Assembly: GCF_004791585.1 (NCBI RefSeq)
Contig: NZ_SRUU01000003.1
Location: 1-62,596, forward strand
Origin: Mesorhizobium sp. M1C.F.Ca.ET.210.01.1.1
Lineage (GTDB): Bacteria > Pseudomonadota > Alphaproteobacteria > Rhizobiales > Rhizobiaceae
Reading direction: 5' to 3'
Length of the DNA stretch: 62,596 nucleotides
Of this stretch, positions 37,171 to 46,853 are shown one piece after another. How positions within the stretch are numbered: position 1 is the first letter of the stretch; each line of letters begins with the position of its first letter. The notes beneath the pieces are model-generated. The model ran no database searches and was not told the DNA's origin. It worked only from the letters and a program-made list of their open reading frames with translations. The translations under genes and the position numbers were made by a program.

Positions 37171-37944
37171 TCAATAGCGGAACTGCTCGGCAAGAATACG
37201 TTCGTTCCACGAATGATTGGGATCGAACAGCAATGTCGCCGTGGCGGTTGGCGATTCCCGGACCGTGACCGAGGCAATCGCCTTGACTTCGGTATGGTCG
37301 GCGGCGGCGTTCACCGGCCGCTTTTCCGACTCCAATATGTCGAAGCGCACGGTCGCCTTGTTGGAGAGCAGCGCGCCGCGCCAGCGGCGCGGCCGGAAGG
37401 GGCTCACCGGCGTCAGCGCCAGCAGCGGCGCGTCGAGCGGCAGGATCGGCCCGTGCGCCGACAGATTGTAGGCTGTCGAGCCGGCGGGTGTCGCGATCAT
37501 GACGCCGTCGCAGTTCAGTTCCTCAAGCCGCACCTGCTCGTCGACGGTGATGCGGATTTTCGCCGTCTGGTAGGATTGGCGCCACAGCGCCACTTCGTTG
37601 ATCGCCAACGCGGAGACCGTTTCACCTTCACCGGTCACCGCCTGCATTTCCAGCGGGCGGATCGTCTCGGAGACCGCTCTCGAAATGCGTTCCTCGAGGC
37701 CGCCGGCGCGATATTCGTTCATCAGGAAACCGATGGTGCCACGGTTCATGCCGTAGACCTTCTTGCCCGTGCTCATCGTGTCGCGCAGCGTCTGCAGCAG
37801 GAAGCCGTCGCCACCGAGCGCGATGACGATCTTCGCCTCGGCGACAGGTATCTGTCCATAGCGCGCCGACAATGCCTCCAGCGCCGCGCGGGCGTCGTCG
37901 GTGTCGGAAGAGACGAAGGCGAAACGGCTGGCTTCTTTGCTCAT
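37171..37944 (-). CDS. nadK: NAD kinase
   Basis: 257 residues. The motif ALGGDGFLLQTL (GGDG, about residue 46) and NCDGVMIATPAGSTAYNLSA (about 150-170) form the NAD and ATP sites. It phosphorylates NAD to NADP in the cytoplasm. ATG 37944 is where homologues begin (MSKEASRFAFVSS); the open frame extends about 45 codons upstream but that part is Arg-rich and looks non-coding. Confidence 0.96.
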   Translation of the reverse strand: MSKEASRFAFVSSDTDDARAALEALSARYGQIPVAEAKIVIALGGDGFLLQTLRDTMSTGKKVYGMNRGTIGFLMNEYRAGGLEERISRAVSETIRPLEMQAVTGEGETVSALAINEVALWRQSYQTAKIRITVDEQVRLEELNCDGVMIATPAGSTAYNLSAHGPILPLDAPLLALTPVSPFRPRRWRGALLSNKATVRFDILESEKRPVNAAADHTEVKAIASVTVRESPTATATLLFDPNHSWNERILAEQFRY

Positions 37945-38735
37945 GGATCCCGAACGGCGGCTGCGACCGCCTACTGGCCGCCGGCGACGGCGTAGCATGC
38001 GCCGCCCGCATCTGCAAAGGGCGGCCCACCATGCCATGCCGGCAGGGCGCCGCGCTCGCGCTTCATGACAGATGTGCAACGAATGTGATGAGGGCGATGG
38101 TTAAGGCGAAGCTTAAACACTCGTAAAGCCGGATCGATCATGTTAGCCGGCAGTGGATGGGTGGCGGGGGCTAACCAGTCGAGAGACCTGTCTATTGCCG
38201 GTGACGCGCCTGATCATAGTCTTCCTGATGATGGGAAGTTTCGCGCTCATGTTTGCCGAACTGGTGCGCCATTCGGAAGAGATGAGCCTGCGGCCGCAGC
38301 CTTCGGTCTCCCGCTGCGGCGACGCCGCCGGAACGCCCTGTCCGCAAAGGGCGCTTTGAGCCGGACAAGCTCGCTGTCTTTGCCTGAAGGCTAATCTCTC
38401 CGTGTCGGGCGACACGGTGCCGACCCGCCGTTTTTGGCGAACAATTTGCGCCTCCTGCCGAAGCATCATCTCGGCCCATGCGGTCGTTGAGAATTTGACG
38501 CTCTCGAGGTTCCGGGCCGTTCGGCGACCGGCCTGAAATCAAAACATCCAACATCAGATCGCTGGCCTGATCCGTTTGGCTCGCCTGACGGCTGGCCAGC
38601 CTGTGGGTTTGCAGTCGCACAGGCGCATTCAGAAAAATATTGACTGTATGTTTAGTTAGATTTATTGCTTGCAACAAGACAGAGTTGGCCAGCCGGCGCC
38701 TGCCGGTGAAAGGTCACCAGAACAAGGGGAATATC
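37945..38735. other. 791-base region between nadK and the first ABC cassette
   Basis: Mostly non-coding. It may contain one small membrane protein (38201-38359). The last 120 bases are distinctly AT-richer; TTGACT at 38640 with TATTGC 17 bases on is a possible sigma-70 type promoter for the ABC cassette, leaving a leader of about 70 bases. No riboswitch-like fold was recognised. Confidence 0.4.
38201..38359 (+). CDS. Possible small membrane protein
   Basis: A GTG-started 52-residue frame: TRLIIVFLMMGSFALMFAEL is a clean membrane helix followed by a polar tail with two cysteines. The shape is plausible for a small protein, but the ribosome site is weak and no family is recognised. Chance is a real possibility. 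Confidence 0.28.
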   Translation: MTRLIIVFLMMGSFALMFAELVRHSEEMSLRPQPSVSRCGDAAGTPCPQRAL

Positions 38736-39827
38736 TTGCCAGCCATGCGGCCCGCCATTGAGGCGAAGGGCGTTACCAGGATTTTTCCGACCGCCGGTCA
38801 GGACGTCGTCAGGGCGCTCGACAATGTGTCCGTCTCCATTGGCGAAAACGAATTCTTCACGCTGCTCGGGCCGTCCGGCTGCGGGAAGACGACGCTGCTG
38901 AGATTGATTGCCGGCTTCGACTTCCCAAGCGCCGGCGAAATCCTGCTGCACGGCCAGGACATCGCGCCGCTGCCGCCCTTCAAGCGCCCCGTCAATACCG
39001 TCTTCCAAAGCTACGCGTTGTTCCCGCACATGACGGTGGCCGAGAATATCGGTTTCGGCCTGAAGATGCTGGGCAGGCCGAAGGTCGAGATCGAGGCGCG
39101 TGTGGATACGATGCTGAAGCTCGTCCGCATGGAGGCCATGAGGAACCGGCGTACCAGTCAGATTTCGGGCGGCCAGCAGCAGCGCGTTGCGCTCGCCCGG
39201 GCGCTCGCGCCGCAGCCGAAGGTGCTTTTGCTCGACGAGCCGCTCTCGGCGCTCGACTACAAGCTGCGCAAGGAAATGCAGATCGAACTGAAGCGACTGC
39301 AGCACGAGACCGGCATCACCTTCATCTTCGTCACCCACGACCAGGAAGAAGCGCTGACCATGTCCGACCGTATCGCGGTGATGTCGGCCGGCAAGATCCT
39401 GCAGGTCGGCACGCCCAGGGACATCTACGACAAGCCGGCGGAGCGCTTCGTCGCCGACTTCATCGGCGAGACGAATTTCATCACCGCGGCAATCACCATC
39501 ACGGGCAATTGCAAAGTGCGCGCGACACTGAAGTCCGGAGCTACGATCGATGCGACCGTGGCCGAAGGCTTCCAGCCGAAGGAGAACGCCACCATCGTGG
39601 TCAGGCCGGAACACGCAAAGCTGACCACCGGCAAAGGTGACCTGTCGGGGACGGTCGAGACCATTGTCTACTTCGGCACCGATACGCACATCCGCGTCCA
39701 ACTGAACAGTGGCGAGGCCTTCACCGTGCGCCAGCAGAACACGCGCAGCGCCGGCTGTGGCTTCCAATGCGGCGACAAGGTCGGCATCTCTATCGGCAAC
39801 GACGCCGCGCAGGTGTTGAGGGACTAG
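38736..39827 (+). CDS. Polyamine-type ABC transporter ATP-binding protein
   Basis: 363 residues. Walker [11 protein letters not shown]-loop [10 protein letters not shown], signature SGGQQQR, Walker [14 protein letters not shown]-loop [10 protein letters not shown], then a C-terminal TOBE domain (about 275-360). This is the PotA/PotG shape. The start is probably TTG 38736, five bases after AAGGGGA; ATG 38745 is the alternative. Gene 1 of cassette I, three bases ahead of the first permease. It powers uptake of polyamine-like cations or related amines. Confidence 0.92.
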   Translation: MPAMRPAIEAKGVTRIFPTAGQDVVRALDNVSVSIGENEFFTLLGPSGCGKTTLLRLIAGFDFPSAGEILLHGQDIAPLPPFKRPVNTVFQSYALFPHMTVAENIGFGLKMLGRPKVEIEARVDTMLKLVRMEAMRNRRTSQISGGQQQRVALARALAPQPKVLLLDEPLSALDYKLRKEMQIELKRLQHETGITFIFVTHDQEEALTMSDRIAVMSAGKILQVGTPRDIYDKPAERFVADFIGETNFITAAITITGNCKVRATLKSGATIDATVAEGFQPKENATIVVRPEHAKLTTGKGDLSGTVETIVYFGTDTHIRVQLNSGEAFTVRQQNTRSAGCGFQCGDKVGISIGNDAAQVLRD

Positions 39828-39830
39828 ATC

Positions 39831-40751
39831 ATGGCAAGCGCGAGCCAAATCGCCGAAAAGGCGGAGCGGGACGATATTCGGTCACGCTGGCTGCTGTCCG
39901 CCCTGGCGCTGCTGATCGTCCTGCTCGCCGCCGTCGGGCCGCTGCTGATCGTCGTCGTCTATTCTTTTCTGACGCCCGGCAACTACGGCGATGTGAAATG
40001 GCAGTTCTCTACCGACGCCTGGGTAGGCGTACTGTTTGAACGCGACGTCTTCGACGACACCCTGTCCATCGCCGGCGCACACCTGTCGATCCTCTGGCGC
40101 TCGGCATCGCTGTCGGTCCTGACCACGATCCTGACCGTGATCTTCGGCTTTCCGACAGCCTATTTTATCGCGACCCGGCCCGAACACCGGCGGGAAATCT
40201 GGCTGTTCCTCATCACCATCCCGTTCTGGACGAACCTGCTGATCCGCACCTTCGCCATGCAGGAAGTGCTTCGCAACGACGGCATCATCAATTCGGCGCT
40301 GCAACTGCTGCGCGTCACCGACCATCCCGTGCAATTCTTGTATACGAACGTCGCCGTCTTGCTCGGCATGGTCTACGTGTTCCTGCCGCTGATGGTGCTG
40401 CCGCTCTACGCCAGCATGGAAAAGATCGACTTTCGCCTGGTTGAGGCCGGGTACGACCTCTACGCGACGCGGTTCCAGGTGCTTCGGCACATCATCATCC
40501 CGCTGGTCACGCCGGGCATCGTCGCCGGCTCGATCCTCGTCTTCATTCCCTCGCTCGGCGCCTATGTGACGCCGCGGGTGCTGGGCGGCGGCACCAATCT
40601 GATGATTGGCAACCTGATCGAACTGCAATTCGGCCAGGGCCGGAACTGGCCACTTGGCGCGGCATTGTCCATCGCGCTGATGGCGATCGTGATGGTGGCC
40701 CTGTTGGTTTACGTCCGCAACACAAGCAGACCGAACGGTGGCCATGGCTGA
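39831..40751 (+). CDS. Polyamine-type ABC transporter permease (PotB/PotH-like)
   Basis: 306 residues with about six membrane helices. The first is LLSALALLIVLLAAVGPLLI. The EAA loop that touches the ATPase is recognisable in RLVEAGYDLYATRFQVLRHI, followed by IIPLVTPGIVAGS. Inner-membrane half-channel of cassette I. It overlaps the next permease gene by eight bases at ATG 40744, so the two are translationally coupled. Confidence 0.92.
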   Translation: MASASQIAEKAERDDIRSRWLLSALALLIVLLAAVGPLLIVVVYSFLTPGNYGDVKWQFSTDAWVGVLFERDVFDDTLSIAGAHLSILWRSASLSVLTTILTVIFGFPTAYFIATRPEHRREIWLFLITIPFWTNLLIRTFAMQEVLRNDGIINSALQLLRVTDHPVQFLYTNVAVLLGMVYVFLPLMVLPLYASMEKIDFRLVEAGYDLYATRFQVLRHIIIPLVTPGIVAGSILVFIPSLGAYVTPRVLGGGTNLMIGNLIELQFGQGRNWPLGAALSIALMAIVMVALLVYVRNTSRPNGGHG

Positions 40752-41544
40752 GCACTTCGACGTCCGAAGGCAGACCGGCTTCGCCACCGTGGCGATGCTG
40801 TGTTTCTTGCTGCTTTACCTGCCGATCGGCACCCTGGTGGTCTACGCCTTCAACGACAATGATTCACTGGCGATTTGGAAAGGCTTTTCGCTGCGCTGGT
40901 TCCATGTCGCCTGGAACAACACGCTGGTGATCGAATCGTCGATCCGTTCGTTCCAGATCGCCACGGTTGCCGCCGCACTGGCAGCGATCTCCGCGACAAT
41001 GGCGGCGATCGCAACCACCCGGACCAAGCCCTATCCGGGGCTGACTTTCAAATATGCCTTCATCAACCAGCCGTTGATGGTGCCGGAGATCGTCACCGCC
41101 GTTGCACTTTTGATCGTGTTCTCGCGCATCAAGATCTGGACCGGCTATTCGGGACTCGGCTACCTGATGGCCGCGCACACCGCCTTCTGCGTGCCGTTCG
41201 CCTATCTGCCGATCCGGGCCCGGCTCGAAAGCATGGATCTGTCGCTCGAGACGGCGGCGTCCGATCTCTATGCGACCGGGTGGCAGACCTTCCGGTATGT
41301 GACCTTGCCGCTGCTTTGGCCGGGCATTCTTGCGGGACTGATGCTCGCCTTCGTCGTTTCGCTCGATGATGTCGTCATCACCGAGTTCATCAAGTCGGGC
41401 GGCCAGGATACGCTGCCAACCTACATGCTCGGCCAGCTCCGCCGCACAGTGACGCCCGAAGTGAACGCTATCTCGACCGTCTTCCTGGCGCTGTCGATCG
41501 GCATCGTCACGGCCTTCTTTTTCATCAGCAGGAAACGGACCTGA
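40744..41544 (+). CDS. Polyamine-type ABC transporter permease (PotC/PotI-like)
   Basis: 266 residues, about six membrane helices. The EAA loop reads [20 protein letters not shown] then [33 protein letters not shown] is the typical PotC/PotI segment following it. Second half-channel of cassette I. ATG 40744 is preferred to a GTG two codons earlier. The binding protein gene follows 40 bases later. Confidence 0.92.
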   Translation: MAEHFDVRRQTGFATVAMLCFLLLYLPIGTLVVYAFNDNDSLAIWKGFSLRWFHVAWNNTLVIESSIRSFQIATVAAALAAISATMAAIATTRTKPYPGLTFKYAFINQPLMVPEIVTAVALLIVFSRIKIWTGYSGLGYLMAAHTAFCVPFAYLPIRARLESMDLSLETAASDLYATGWQTFRYVTLPLLWPGILAGLMLAFVVSLDDVVITEFIKSGGQDTLPTYMLGQLRRTVTPEVNAISTVFLALSIGIVTAFFFISRKRT

Positions 41545-41584
41545 GGGCGCGTCACCTTCGGTCCCAACAATGGGAGGAAAGGGT

Positions 41585-42619
41585 ATGAACATGAAACTGA
41601 CCGCGACGGCCATCGGACTGTCGCTGCTGGCCGCGACGGGCGCGGCCCGTGCCGATGGCGAACTCAACATCTACAACTGGGGCAATTACACCAGCCCCGA
41701 CCTGATCAAAAAATTCGAAGAAACCTACAAGGTCAAAGTCACCATTACCGATTTCGATTCCAACGACACCGCGCTTGCCAAGGTCCGCCAGGGCGGTGCT
41801 GGCTTCGACATCGTTGTGCCCTCGGCAACCGTCGTGCCGATCTGGATTAGCGAAGGCCTGCTGCTGGAAACCGATCCCGACACAATGCAGAACTTCAAGA
41901 ACGTGGATCCGAAATGGGTCGATGTTCCGTTTGACCCGGGCCGGAAGTATACCGTGCCGTGGCAGTGGGGCACGACCGGTATGTCGGTCAACAAATCGGT
42001 CTATTCCGGCGATATCAACACTTCGGCCATCTTCCTCGACCCACCGAAGGAACTCGTCGGCAAGATCAATGTTGTGCCCGAGATGGGCGACGTCATGTTC
42101 CTTGCCATCGCTTACGAAGGCGGCGAGTACTGCACGGGCGACAAGCAGCTCCTTAAGAAGGTGCGGGACAAACTGGTCGAGGCCAAGGCGAAATGGCTTT
42201 CCCTTGACTATGGCGCGGTCGACGGGCTGGGCAAAGGCGACGTCGCCGCCGGCGTCAACTGGAACGGTGCATCGCTGCGCCAGCGGATGCAGAACGACAA
42301 GGTCGCCTACGGCTACCCCAAGGAAGGCTATCCGATCTGGATGGACAATGTCGCCGTCCTCAAGGACGCCAAGAATGTCGAGAACGCAAAACTGTTCCAG
42401 AATTTCATCATGGATCCTGAGAACGCCGCGCTGATCTCGGCCTTTGCCCGTTATGCCAACGGCATCAAAGGGTCTGACGCCTTCATGCCCGCCGATATGA
42501 AGGACGCGCCGGAAGTGAATGTCCCGGCTGAATTCGTCGCCAAGGGCAAATTCATGCCGATCTGTTCGCCGGAAGTGCAGGCGCTGTACACGAAAATCTG
42601 GACCGACCTGCAGAAATAG
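41585..42619 (+). CDS. Periplasmic polyamine-type substrate-binding protein (PotD/PotF-like)
   Basis: 344 residues with a signal peptide ([17 protein letters not shown]). The mature protein starts [20 protein letters not shown], the standard opening of PotD/PotF-like proteins; [15 protein letters not shown] and [15 protein letters not shown] are further family blocks. It captures a cationic or amide ligand in the periplasm for cassette I. ATG 41585 follows GGGAGGAAAGGGT, a strong ribosome site. The ligand is unknown; the next gene, an amidase, hints at an amide. Confidence 0.92.
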   Translation: MNMKLTATAIGLSLLAATGAARADGELNIYNWGNYTSPDLIKKFEETYKVKVTITDFDSNDTALAKVRQGGAGFDIVVPSATVVPIWISEGLLLETDPDTMQNFKNVDPKWVDVPFDPGRKYTVPWQWGTTGMSVNKSVYSGDINTSAIFLDPPKELVGKINVVPEMGDVMFLAIAYEGGEYCTGDKQLLKKVRDKLVEAKAKWLSLDYGAVDGLGKGDVAAGVNWNGASLRQRMQNDKVAYGYPKEGYPIWMDNVAVLKDAKNVENAKLFQNFIMDPENAALISAFARYANGIKGSDAFMPADMKDAPEVNVPAEFVAKGKFMPICSPEVQALYTKIWTDLQK

Positions 42620-42728
42620 CTTCGTCCCGAACGGTCGCCACCGCCGCCGGGCCGTGATTGCAACGCGCGGTCCGGCAGACAATCGTCCATTCACACCAAG
42701 CGCATTCCAGCGATTGCGGGAGACTTTG

Positions 42729-44156
42729 ATGACCGACCTCGACCTCTGCTACATGCCGGCGAGCGAAGCTCTGCGGCAGTTCAAGGCGAAGACGCTATCG
42801 CCTGTCGAGCTGATGCAGGCGACCATCGATCGCGCCGCGGCGACGAAGCAGTCGATCAACTGCTTCACTTTCGAGCATTTCGAGGAGGCGATGGAGCTGG
42901 CCAAGAAGGCCGAGGCGAAATACGCCAAAGGCGTCAGGACCGGCGCACTCGAGGGCCTGCCGATCGGCATAAAGGACGAAAGCTACATCAAGGGCAAGCC
43001 GACATCGCACGGGTCGCTGCTGACGAAGGACGCCATCGGCGGCCATACCTCGACGATGAATGAACGCATCATCAGGGCGGGCGGCATCGTGCACGCCCGC
43101 ACGGCGACGCCTGAATTCAGCTGCGCCGGTTATACCTGGTCGAAGCGATGGGGGGTGACCCGCAATCCTTGGAATCCGGACTTCACCCCGGGCGGCTCGT
43201 CCGGCGGCGCGGCGGCGTCACTGGCCTCGGGCACGTCCTCGATCGCAACAGGCTCGGACATTGGCGGATCGATCCGCATTCCTGCTTCGGCCTGCGGTCT
43301 TGTCGGTTTCAAGCCGCCTTACGGCCGCAACCCTGACGAGCCGCCGTTCAATCTCGATTTCTACTGCCATACCGGCCCGCTGGCGCGAAACGTCAGGGAT
43401 GCGATCCTGCTGCAGAACGTGATGGCAGGACCGAGCCCGTTGGACATCGCCACGCTTCGCCCGAAGCTGCGCTTGCCTCTCGACTACAAGCCAATCAAGG
43501 GCTGGAAGATCGCGCTTTCCATGGACCTCGGCTCTTTCGAGGTCGATGCCGAGGTGCGCAGGAACACACTTGCCGCTTGTGATGTGTTCCGGTCGCTGGG
43601 GGCGGCGGTCGAGGAAGTCGATCTTGGCTGGGGTAACGAGGTGCTCAAGGCCGCCATGGCCTATCTGGAGCATCTTTTCGGTGCCTCGCTGTCGCAGTTG
43701 CTTGAAGAGCACGGCGATGACATGACGACTTATGCCCGGCAGTTCGCCGAGGACGGCCAGAAATCGAAGGCCGCGGACTTTGTCGGAACCCTGGAGGTTG
43801 CGGCCCAGATGTATCAGACCCTCGGCCCGTTGCTCGAAAAGTACGATGTGCTGATCTGCCCGACGAACGCCATTCCAGCGGTGCCGGCGGAGTTCGACCA
43901 GACCCGCGACACCGTTGAGATCAGCGGCAGACGGGTGAACCCATCGCTCGGCTGGGTCATGACGACGCCGTTCAACATGATGAGCCGCTGTCCGGTTCTC
44001 TCTATTCAGTCGGGCCGGGCCGCGAGCGGTGTGCCGACTGGCATCCAGATCATCGGCCGAACCTATTGCGACGCCGATGTCTTCCGGGCCGCGATGGCCT
44101 ATGAAACGGCGCAAGGTCAATGGTACGCGAACGCTGGCACGCGCCCATCACTTTGA
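42729..44156 (+). CDS. Amidase (amidase signature family)
   Basis: 475 residues. The Ser-cisSer-Lys machinery is complete: lysine in LPIGIKDESYIKG (about 80), cis-serine in GGSSGGAAASLASG and nucleophile in ATGSDIGGSIRIPAS (about 155-180). It hydrolyses a carboxamide to acid plus ammonia. ATG 42729 comes after GGGAGAC; 109 bases separate it from the binding protein gene with no terminator, so it likely belongs to cassette I. Cytoplasmic. It probably acts on the imported compound; that is inference. Confidence 0.92.
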   Translation: MTDLDLCYMPASEALRQFKAKTLSPVELMQATIDRAAATKQSINCFTFEHFEEAMELAKKAEAKYAKGVRTGALEGLPIGIKDESYIKGKPTSHGSLLTKDAIGGHTSTMNERIIRAGGIVHARTATPEFSCAGYTWSKRWGVTRNPWNPDFTPGGSSGGAAASLASGTSSIATGSDIGGSIRIPASACGLVGFKPPYGRNPDEPPFNLDFYCHTGPLARNVRDAILLQNVMAGPSPLDIATLRPKLRLPLDYKPIKGWKIALSMDLGSFEVDAEVRRNTLAACDVFRSLGAAVEEVDLGWGNEVLKAAMAYLEHLFGASLSQLLEEHGDDMTTYARQFAEDGQKSKAADFVGTLEVAAQMYQTLGPLLEKYDVLICPTNAIPAVPAEFDQTRDTVEISGRRVNPSLGWVMTTPFNMMSRCPVLSIQSGRAASGVPTGIQIIGRTYCDADVFRAAMAYETAQGQWYANAGTRPSL

Positions 44157-44243
44157 GCGCGTCGGACGACCACCGCTGGCACTTGATCTCCACCGTCAGC
44201 TATAGTGGCGCCGAGATTCCGCCGCAGATTGAAAAAGGCCGAA

Positions 44244-44954
44244 ATGAAAATGGCGCGAGGCAAGGCAGCCGCAGAGACGGAGAGACGCGGGGCCGCGATG
44301 GCTGAGGACAGGGGTTCCGCGAACGACGCCGCGCCGCGGGACCGCCGGCGCGAGCGCGGCGAGGCGAGCGTCCAGCGCATTATCGATACCACCATCGACC
44401 TCATCGCCGAGGAGGGCCTGGCGAGCGTCACCATGCAGCGCATCGCCGAACAGGTGGGCTCCTCCAACGCGCTGGTGGTTTTCCATTTCCGCAGCAAGGA
44501 AAACCTGTTTCGGGCTGTCCTTAAGCATCTCAGTGATCGGTACGATGAGTTGTGGGCGAGCCTGGTGCGGGCGCCCGGATTGTCGCCGGTCGAGCGTCTG
44601 ATGGGCGCGGTCGAGTGCGCGCAGCGCTTTGCCAGGCAGCATCCGAAATGGGTTTCGGTTTTTGTCGTGTTCTCCAGCGACCGCAAGAGCATGCAGCTCT
44701 ACAACGAGATCGGTCTGCCCAGCGATCTCAGTTACAATGCCGAGGCGCGCGACTTGCTTGTCGAGATCAAGCGCATGGGCGACTATGGGGATGTCGACAC
44801 AAATACGCTCGCCGAAAGCCTCAACTATCTCGTCCATGGCGCATGGTTCTGGGATCACCTCAACCCGCCGTCCGGCAGTTCCGACGTGCTGCGCAAGACG
44901 ATGCTGATGTTGTTGCATCAGGCGTTTCCGCGCCATTTCGATCTGGCCCGCTAG
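44244..44954 (+). CDS. TetR/AcrR-family regulator of cassette I (putative)
   Basis: 236 residues. The helix-turn-helix is in LASVTMQRIAEQVGSSNALVV split with the following FHFRSKENLFRAV (about 58-95). The C-terminal ligand domain ends FDLAR and contains NYLVHGAWFWDHL, recalling BetI-type regulators of choline and related amines. It follows the amidase gene by 87 bases on the same strand. ATG 44244 sits after AAAGGCC; longer starts are possible. The TAG stop abuts a palindrome. Likely senses the cassette I substrate. Confidence 0.87.
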   Translation: MKMARGKAAAETERRGAAMAEDRGSANDAAPRDRRRERGEASVQRIIDTTIDLIAEEGLASVTMQRIAEQVGSSNALVVFHFRSKENLFRAVLKHLSDRYDELWASLVRAPGLSPVERLMGAVECAQRFARQHPKWVSVFVVFSSDRKSMQLYNEIGLPSDLSYNAEARDLLVEIKRMGDYGDVDTNTLAESLNYLVHGAWFWDHLNPPSGSSDVLRKTMLMLLHQAFPRHFDLAR

Positions 44955-45000
44955 AGCAATTCCAGGAAAAGTCTGAAGCCGTTTTCCGTTCGGAATTGCG
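44955..45000. repeat. Palindromic element at the meeting point of the two ABC cassettes
   Basis: GCAATTCC (44956-44963) pairs with GGAATTGC (44992-44999), and inside it GGAAAA (44965-44970) pairs with TTTTCC (44982-44987). It starts at the TAG stop of the TetR gene with the same TAG-AGCA junction seen at copy 1 of the composite palindrome, but the arms differ, so it belongs to a related family. Placed between convergent genes it could end transcripts from both. Confidence 0.7.
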
Positions 45001-45022
45001 TCGATCAAGACGATAGAGCCGT

Positions 45023-45784
45023 TCACGGCCTCCGCTGCAGGTGGCAGCCAGCTTGCCGTTTCTGCGCCAGATATTCGTCGATCAGTTGGCGATAGCGCAC
45101 CTTGCCGAAGCTCGGGAAATGGCCACCATGCACGACCGAGACGCCGAGGTCTCGCATGGCAAGCAGCGTCTCGACATAGTCGTCGACAACCGAGTGATAG
45201 ACATCGTCGATCAGCGGCCCGTCATAGACGATGTCGCCCGACAGCAGGATGCCGGTCTTCTTCTCGTAGAGCGCAATACCGCCCGGAGAATGTCCAGGCG
45301 TGTGGATGACCTCGAAGGCGCGGTCGCCGAGATCGATCACGTCCCCATCCGCGAGCAGCCGGCCGGCCGGCGCGGGCAGGATCCGGTAGCGCGCCGTGTC
45401 CCAGCCTTCGGGTTGGCGATCGAACATCTCGTCATTGGCGTAGCGGTCGGCGACCGTCCATTCGTTGCGCGGATCGGCGAGGATTTCCGCTTCAGCGGAA
45501 TGCACGCAGCGGTCTGCAAACTCGTGATGGCAACCGATGTGATCGAAATGCGTGTGGCTGGCGACGCAGACGAGCTTTCGCTCGGTGACCAGCGGCACGT
45601 GGCGCCGCAAGCTGAAATGGCCGAGGCCGCTGTCGAACAAAAGATCTCGGTCGCGCCCGCGCACATGCCAGATGTTGCAGCGGAAGAACGGCTTTATCCA
45701 CGGCTCGTGGATGAGCGTGACGCCGTCGGCCATGCGGATGGTTTCGTACCAGTCCGGAGCTTGGATAGCCGGAAGCATGCTCAT
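45023..45784 (-). CDS. Metallo-beta-lactamase-fold hydrolase
   Basis: 253 residues. The metal motif SHTHFDHIGCHH (HxHxDH, about residue 85), the distal histidine in HTPGHSPGG, the bridging aspartate in SGDIVYDG and the last histidine in VHGGHFPSFG are all present. It is a glyoxalase II or lactonase-like hydrolase without signal peptide. It starts four bases after the ATPase stop and so is the last gene of cassette II. It could hydrolyse the imported substrate or an intermediate; the substrate is not visible. Confidence 0.9.
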   Translation of the reverse strand: MSMLPAIQAPDWYETIRMADGVTLIHEPWIKPFFRCNIWHVRGRDRDLLFDSGLGHFSLRRHVPLVTERKLVCVASHTHFDHIGCHHEFADRCVHSAEAEILADPRNEWTVADRYANDEMFDRQPEGWDTARYRILPAPAGRLLADGDVIDLGDRAFEVIHTPGHSPGGIALYEKKTGILLSGDIVYDGPLIDDVYHSVVDDYVETLLAMRDLGVSVVHGGHFPSFGKVRYRQLIDEYLAQKRQAGCHLQRRP

Positions 45785-45788
45785 TTTC

Positions 45789-46853
45789 TCAGTCCGCCAG
45801 CAGGATGATGTCCTGAGCGTTGCACGAAACCGCTGTTGTGTCGCCTGGCTGAACAATGGCCGAAGCCGGAGCCTTGGCCATGAACTGCAAGGCGGGGTCC
45901 TGGACCGATGTGGCCAGCACGCGCTTGAAGCTGCCCTGGAAAACGACGTCGCTGACCTTGGCCGTGCCCAGCGCGACATCGCCCTTTGTGTCGCCCAGGA
46001 CCAGATGCTCGGGCCGAATGGCAAGCGCCAGAGCCGCGCCGACCGTCGAAGCGCCGGGCAGCGAGATCGGGCCGAGCTCTGTCGTGACCGTGACGCGCCC
46101 ATCCCGGGAAGCGCCGGCCTTGCCGGCAACGATCGTGCTCTCGCCCATGAAAGTGGCCGAGAAGCGCGTCTTCGGCCGCGCGTAGACCCGCTCGGGCGAG
46201 CCTTCGTCCTCGATGCGCCCGTCATTCATCACCACGCAATGGTCTGCCAGCGCCATCGCTTCTTCCTGGTCGTGGGTGACATGGACGAAGGCAGTGCCGA
46301 CGCGCTTCTGGATCGCCTTCAGCTCGTCCTGCATCTGCCGGCGCAGTTTGAGATCGAGCGCCCCGAGCGGCTCGTCGAGCAGCAGCACGGCGGGCTCGAT
46401 GACCAGCGCGCGGGCCAGCGCCACGCGTTGCCGCTGGCCGCCGGAGAGCTGATGCGGCTTCTTGTCGAAGGCGGCCGCCAGCCCGACAAGGGCAAGCGCC
46501 TCGCGTGCCTTTGCCGCTCGGGTCGCGCCGTCGACGCCCTGCATGCGCAGGCCGAAGCCGACATTGCCGCCGACGCTCATATGCGGAAACAGCGCATAGT
46601 CCTGGAAGACGGTTGTCGTCGGACGCCTGGCCGGCGGCACGGCGGTGCAATCGGCGCCACGGATGAACACCTTGCCTTCGCTGGGCGTGACGAAGCCGCC
46701 GAGGATGGAAAGCAGCGTCGTCTTGCCGGAGCCTGACGGTCCGAGCAGGATCGTGTAGCTGCCGGGCTCTATTGCCAGCGAGACATTCTTCAGCACCGGG
46801 AGCTGACCGAAGCGGTGCGAGACGTTGCGGATATCGACCAAAGGCGCGCTCAT
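45789..46853 (-). CDS. Polyamine-type ABC transporter ATP-binding protein, cassette II
   Basis: 354 residues. Walker A GPSGSGKTT, Q-loop FQDYALFPHM, signature SGGQRQR, Walker [14 protein letters not shown]-loop [11 protein letters not shown]-terminal TOBE domain. Same family as the cassette I ATPase but clearly diverged, so not a recent copy. Its ATG overlaps the stop of the permease before it (ATGA). Powers cassette II. Confidence 0.93.
   Translation of the reverse strand: MSAPLVDIRNVSHRFGQLPVLKNVSLAIEPGSYTILLGPSGSGKTTLLSILGGFVTPSEGKVFIRGADCTAVPPARRPTTTVFQDYALFPHMSVGGNVGFGLRMQGVDGATRAAKAREALALVGLAAAFDKKPHQLSGGQRQRVALARALVIEPAVLLLDEPLGALDLKLRRQMQDELKAIQKRVGTAFVHVTHDQEEAMALADHCVVMNDGRIEDEGSPERVYARPKTRFSATFMGESTIVAGKAGASRDGRVTVTTELGPISLPGASTVGAALALAIRPEHLVLGDTKGDVALGTAKVSDVVFQGSFKRVLATSVQDPALQFMAKAPASAIVQPGDTTAVSCNAQDIILLAD

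Noticed and set aside
38080..38735. Polyamine or guanidine riboswitch ahead of the first ABC cassette
   Set aside because: No matching conserved core was found in the leader.
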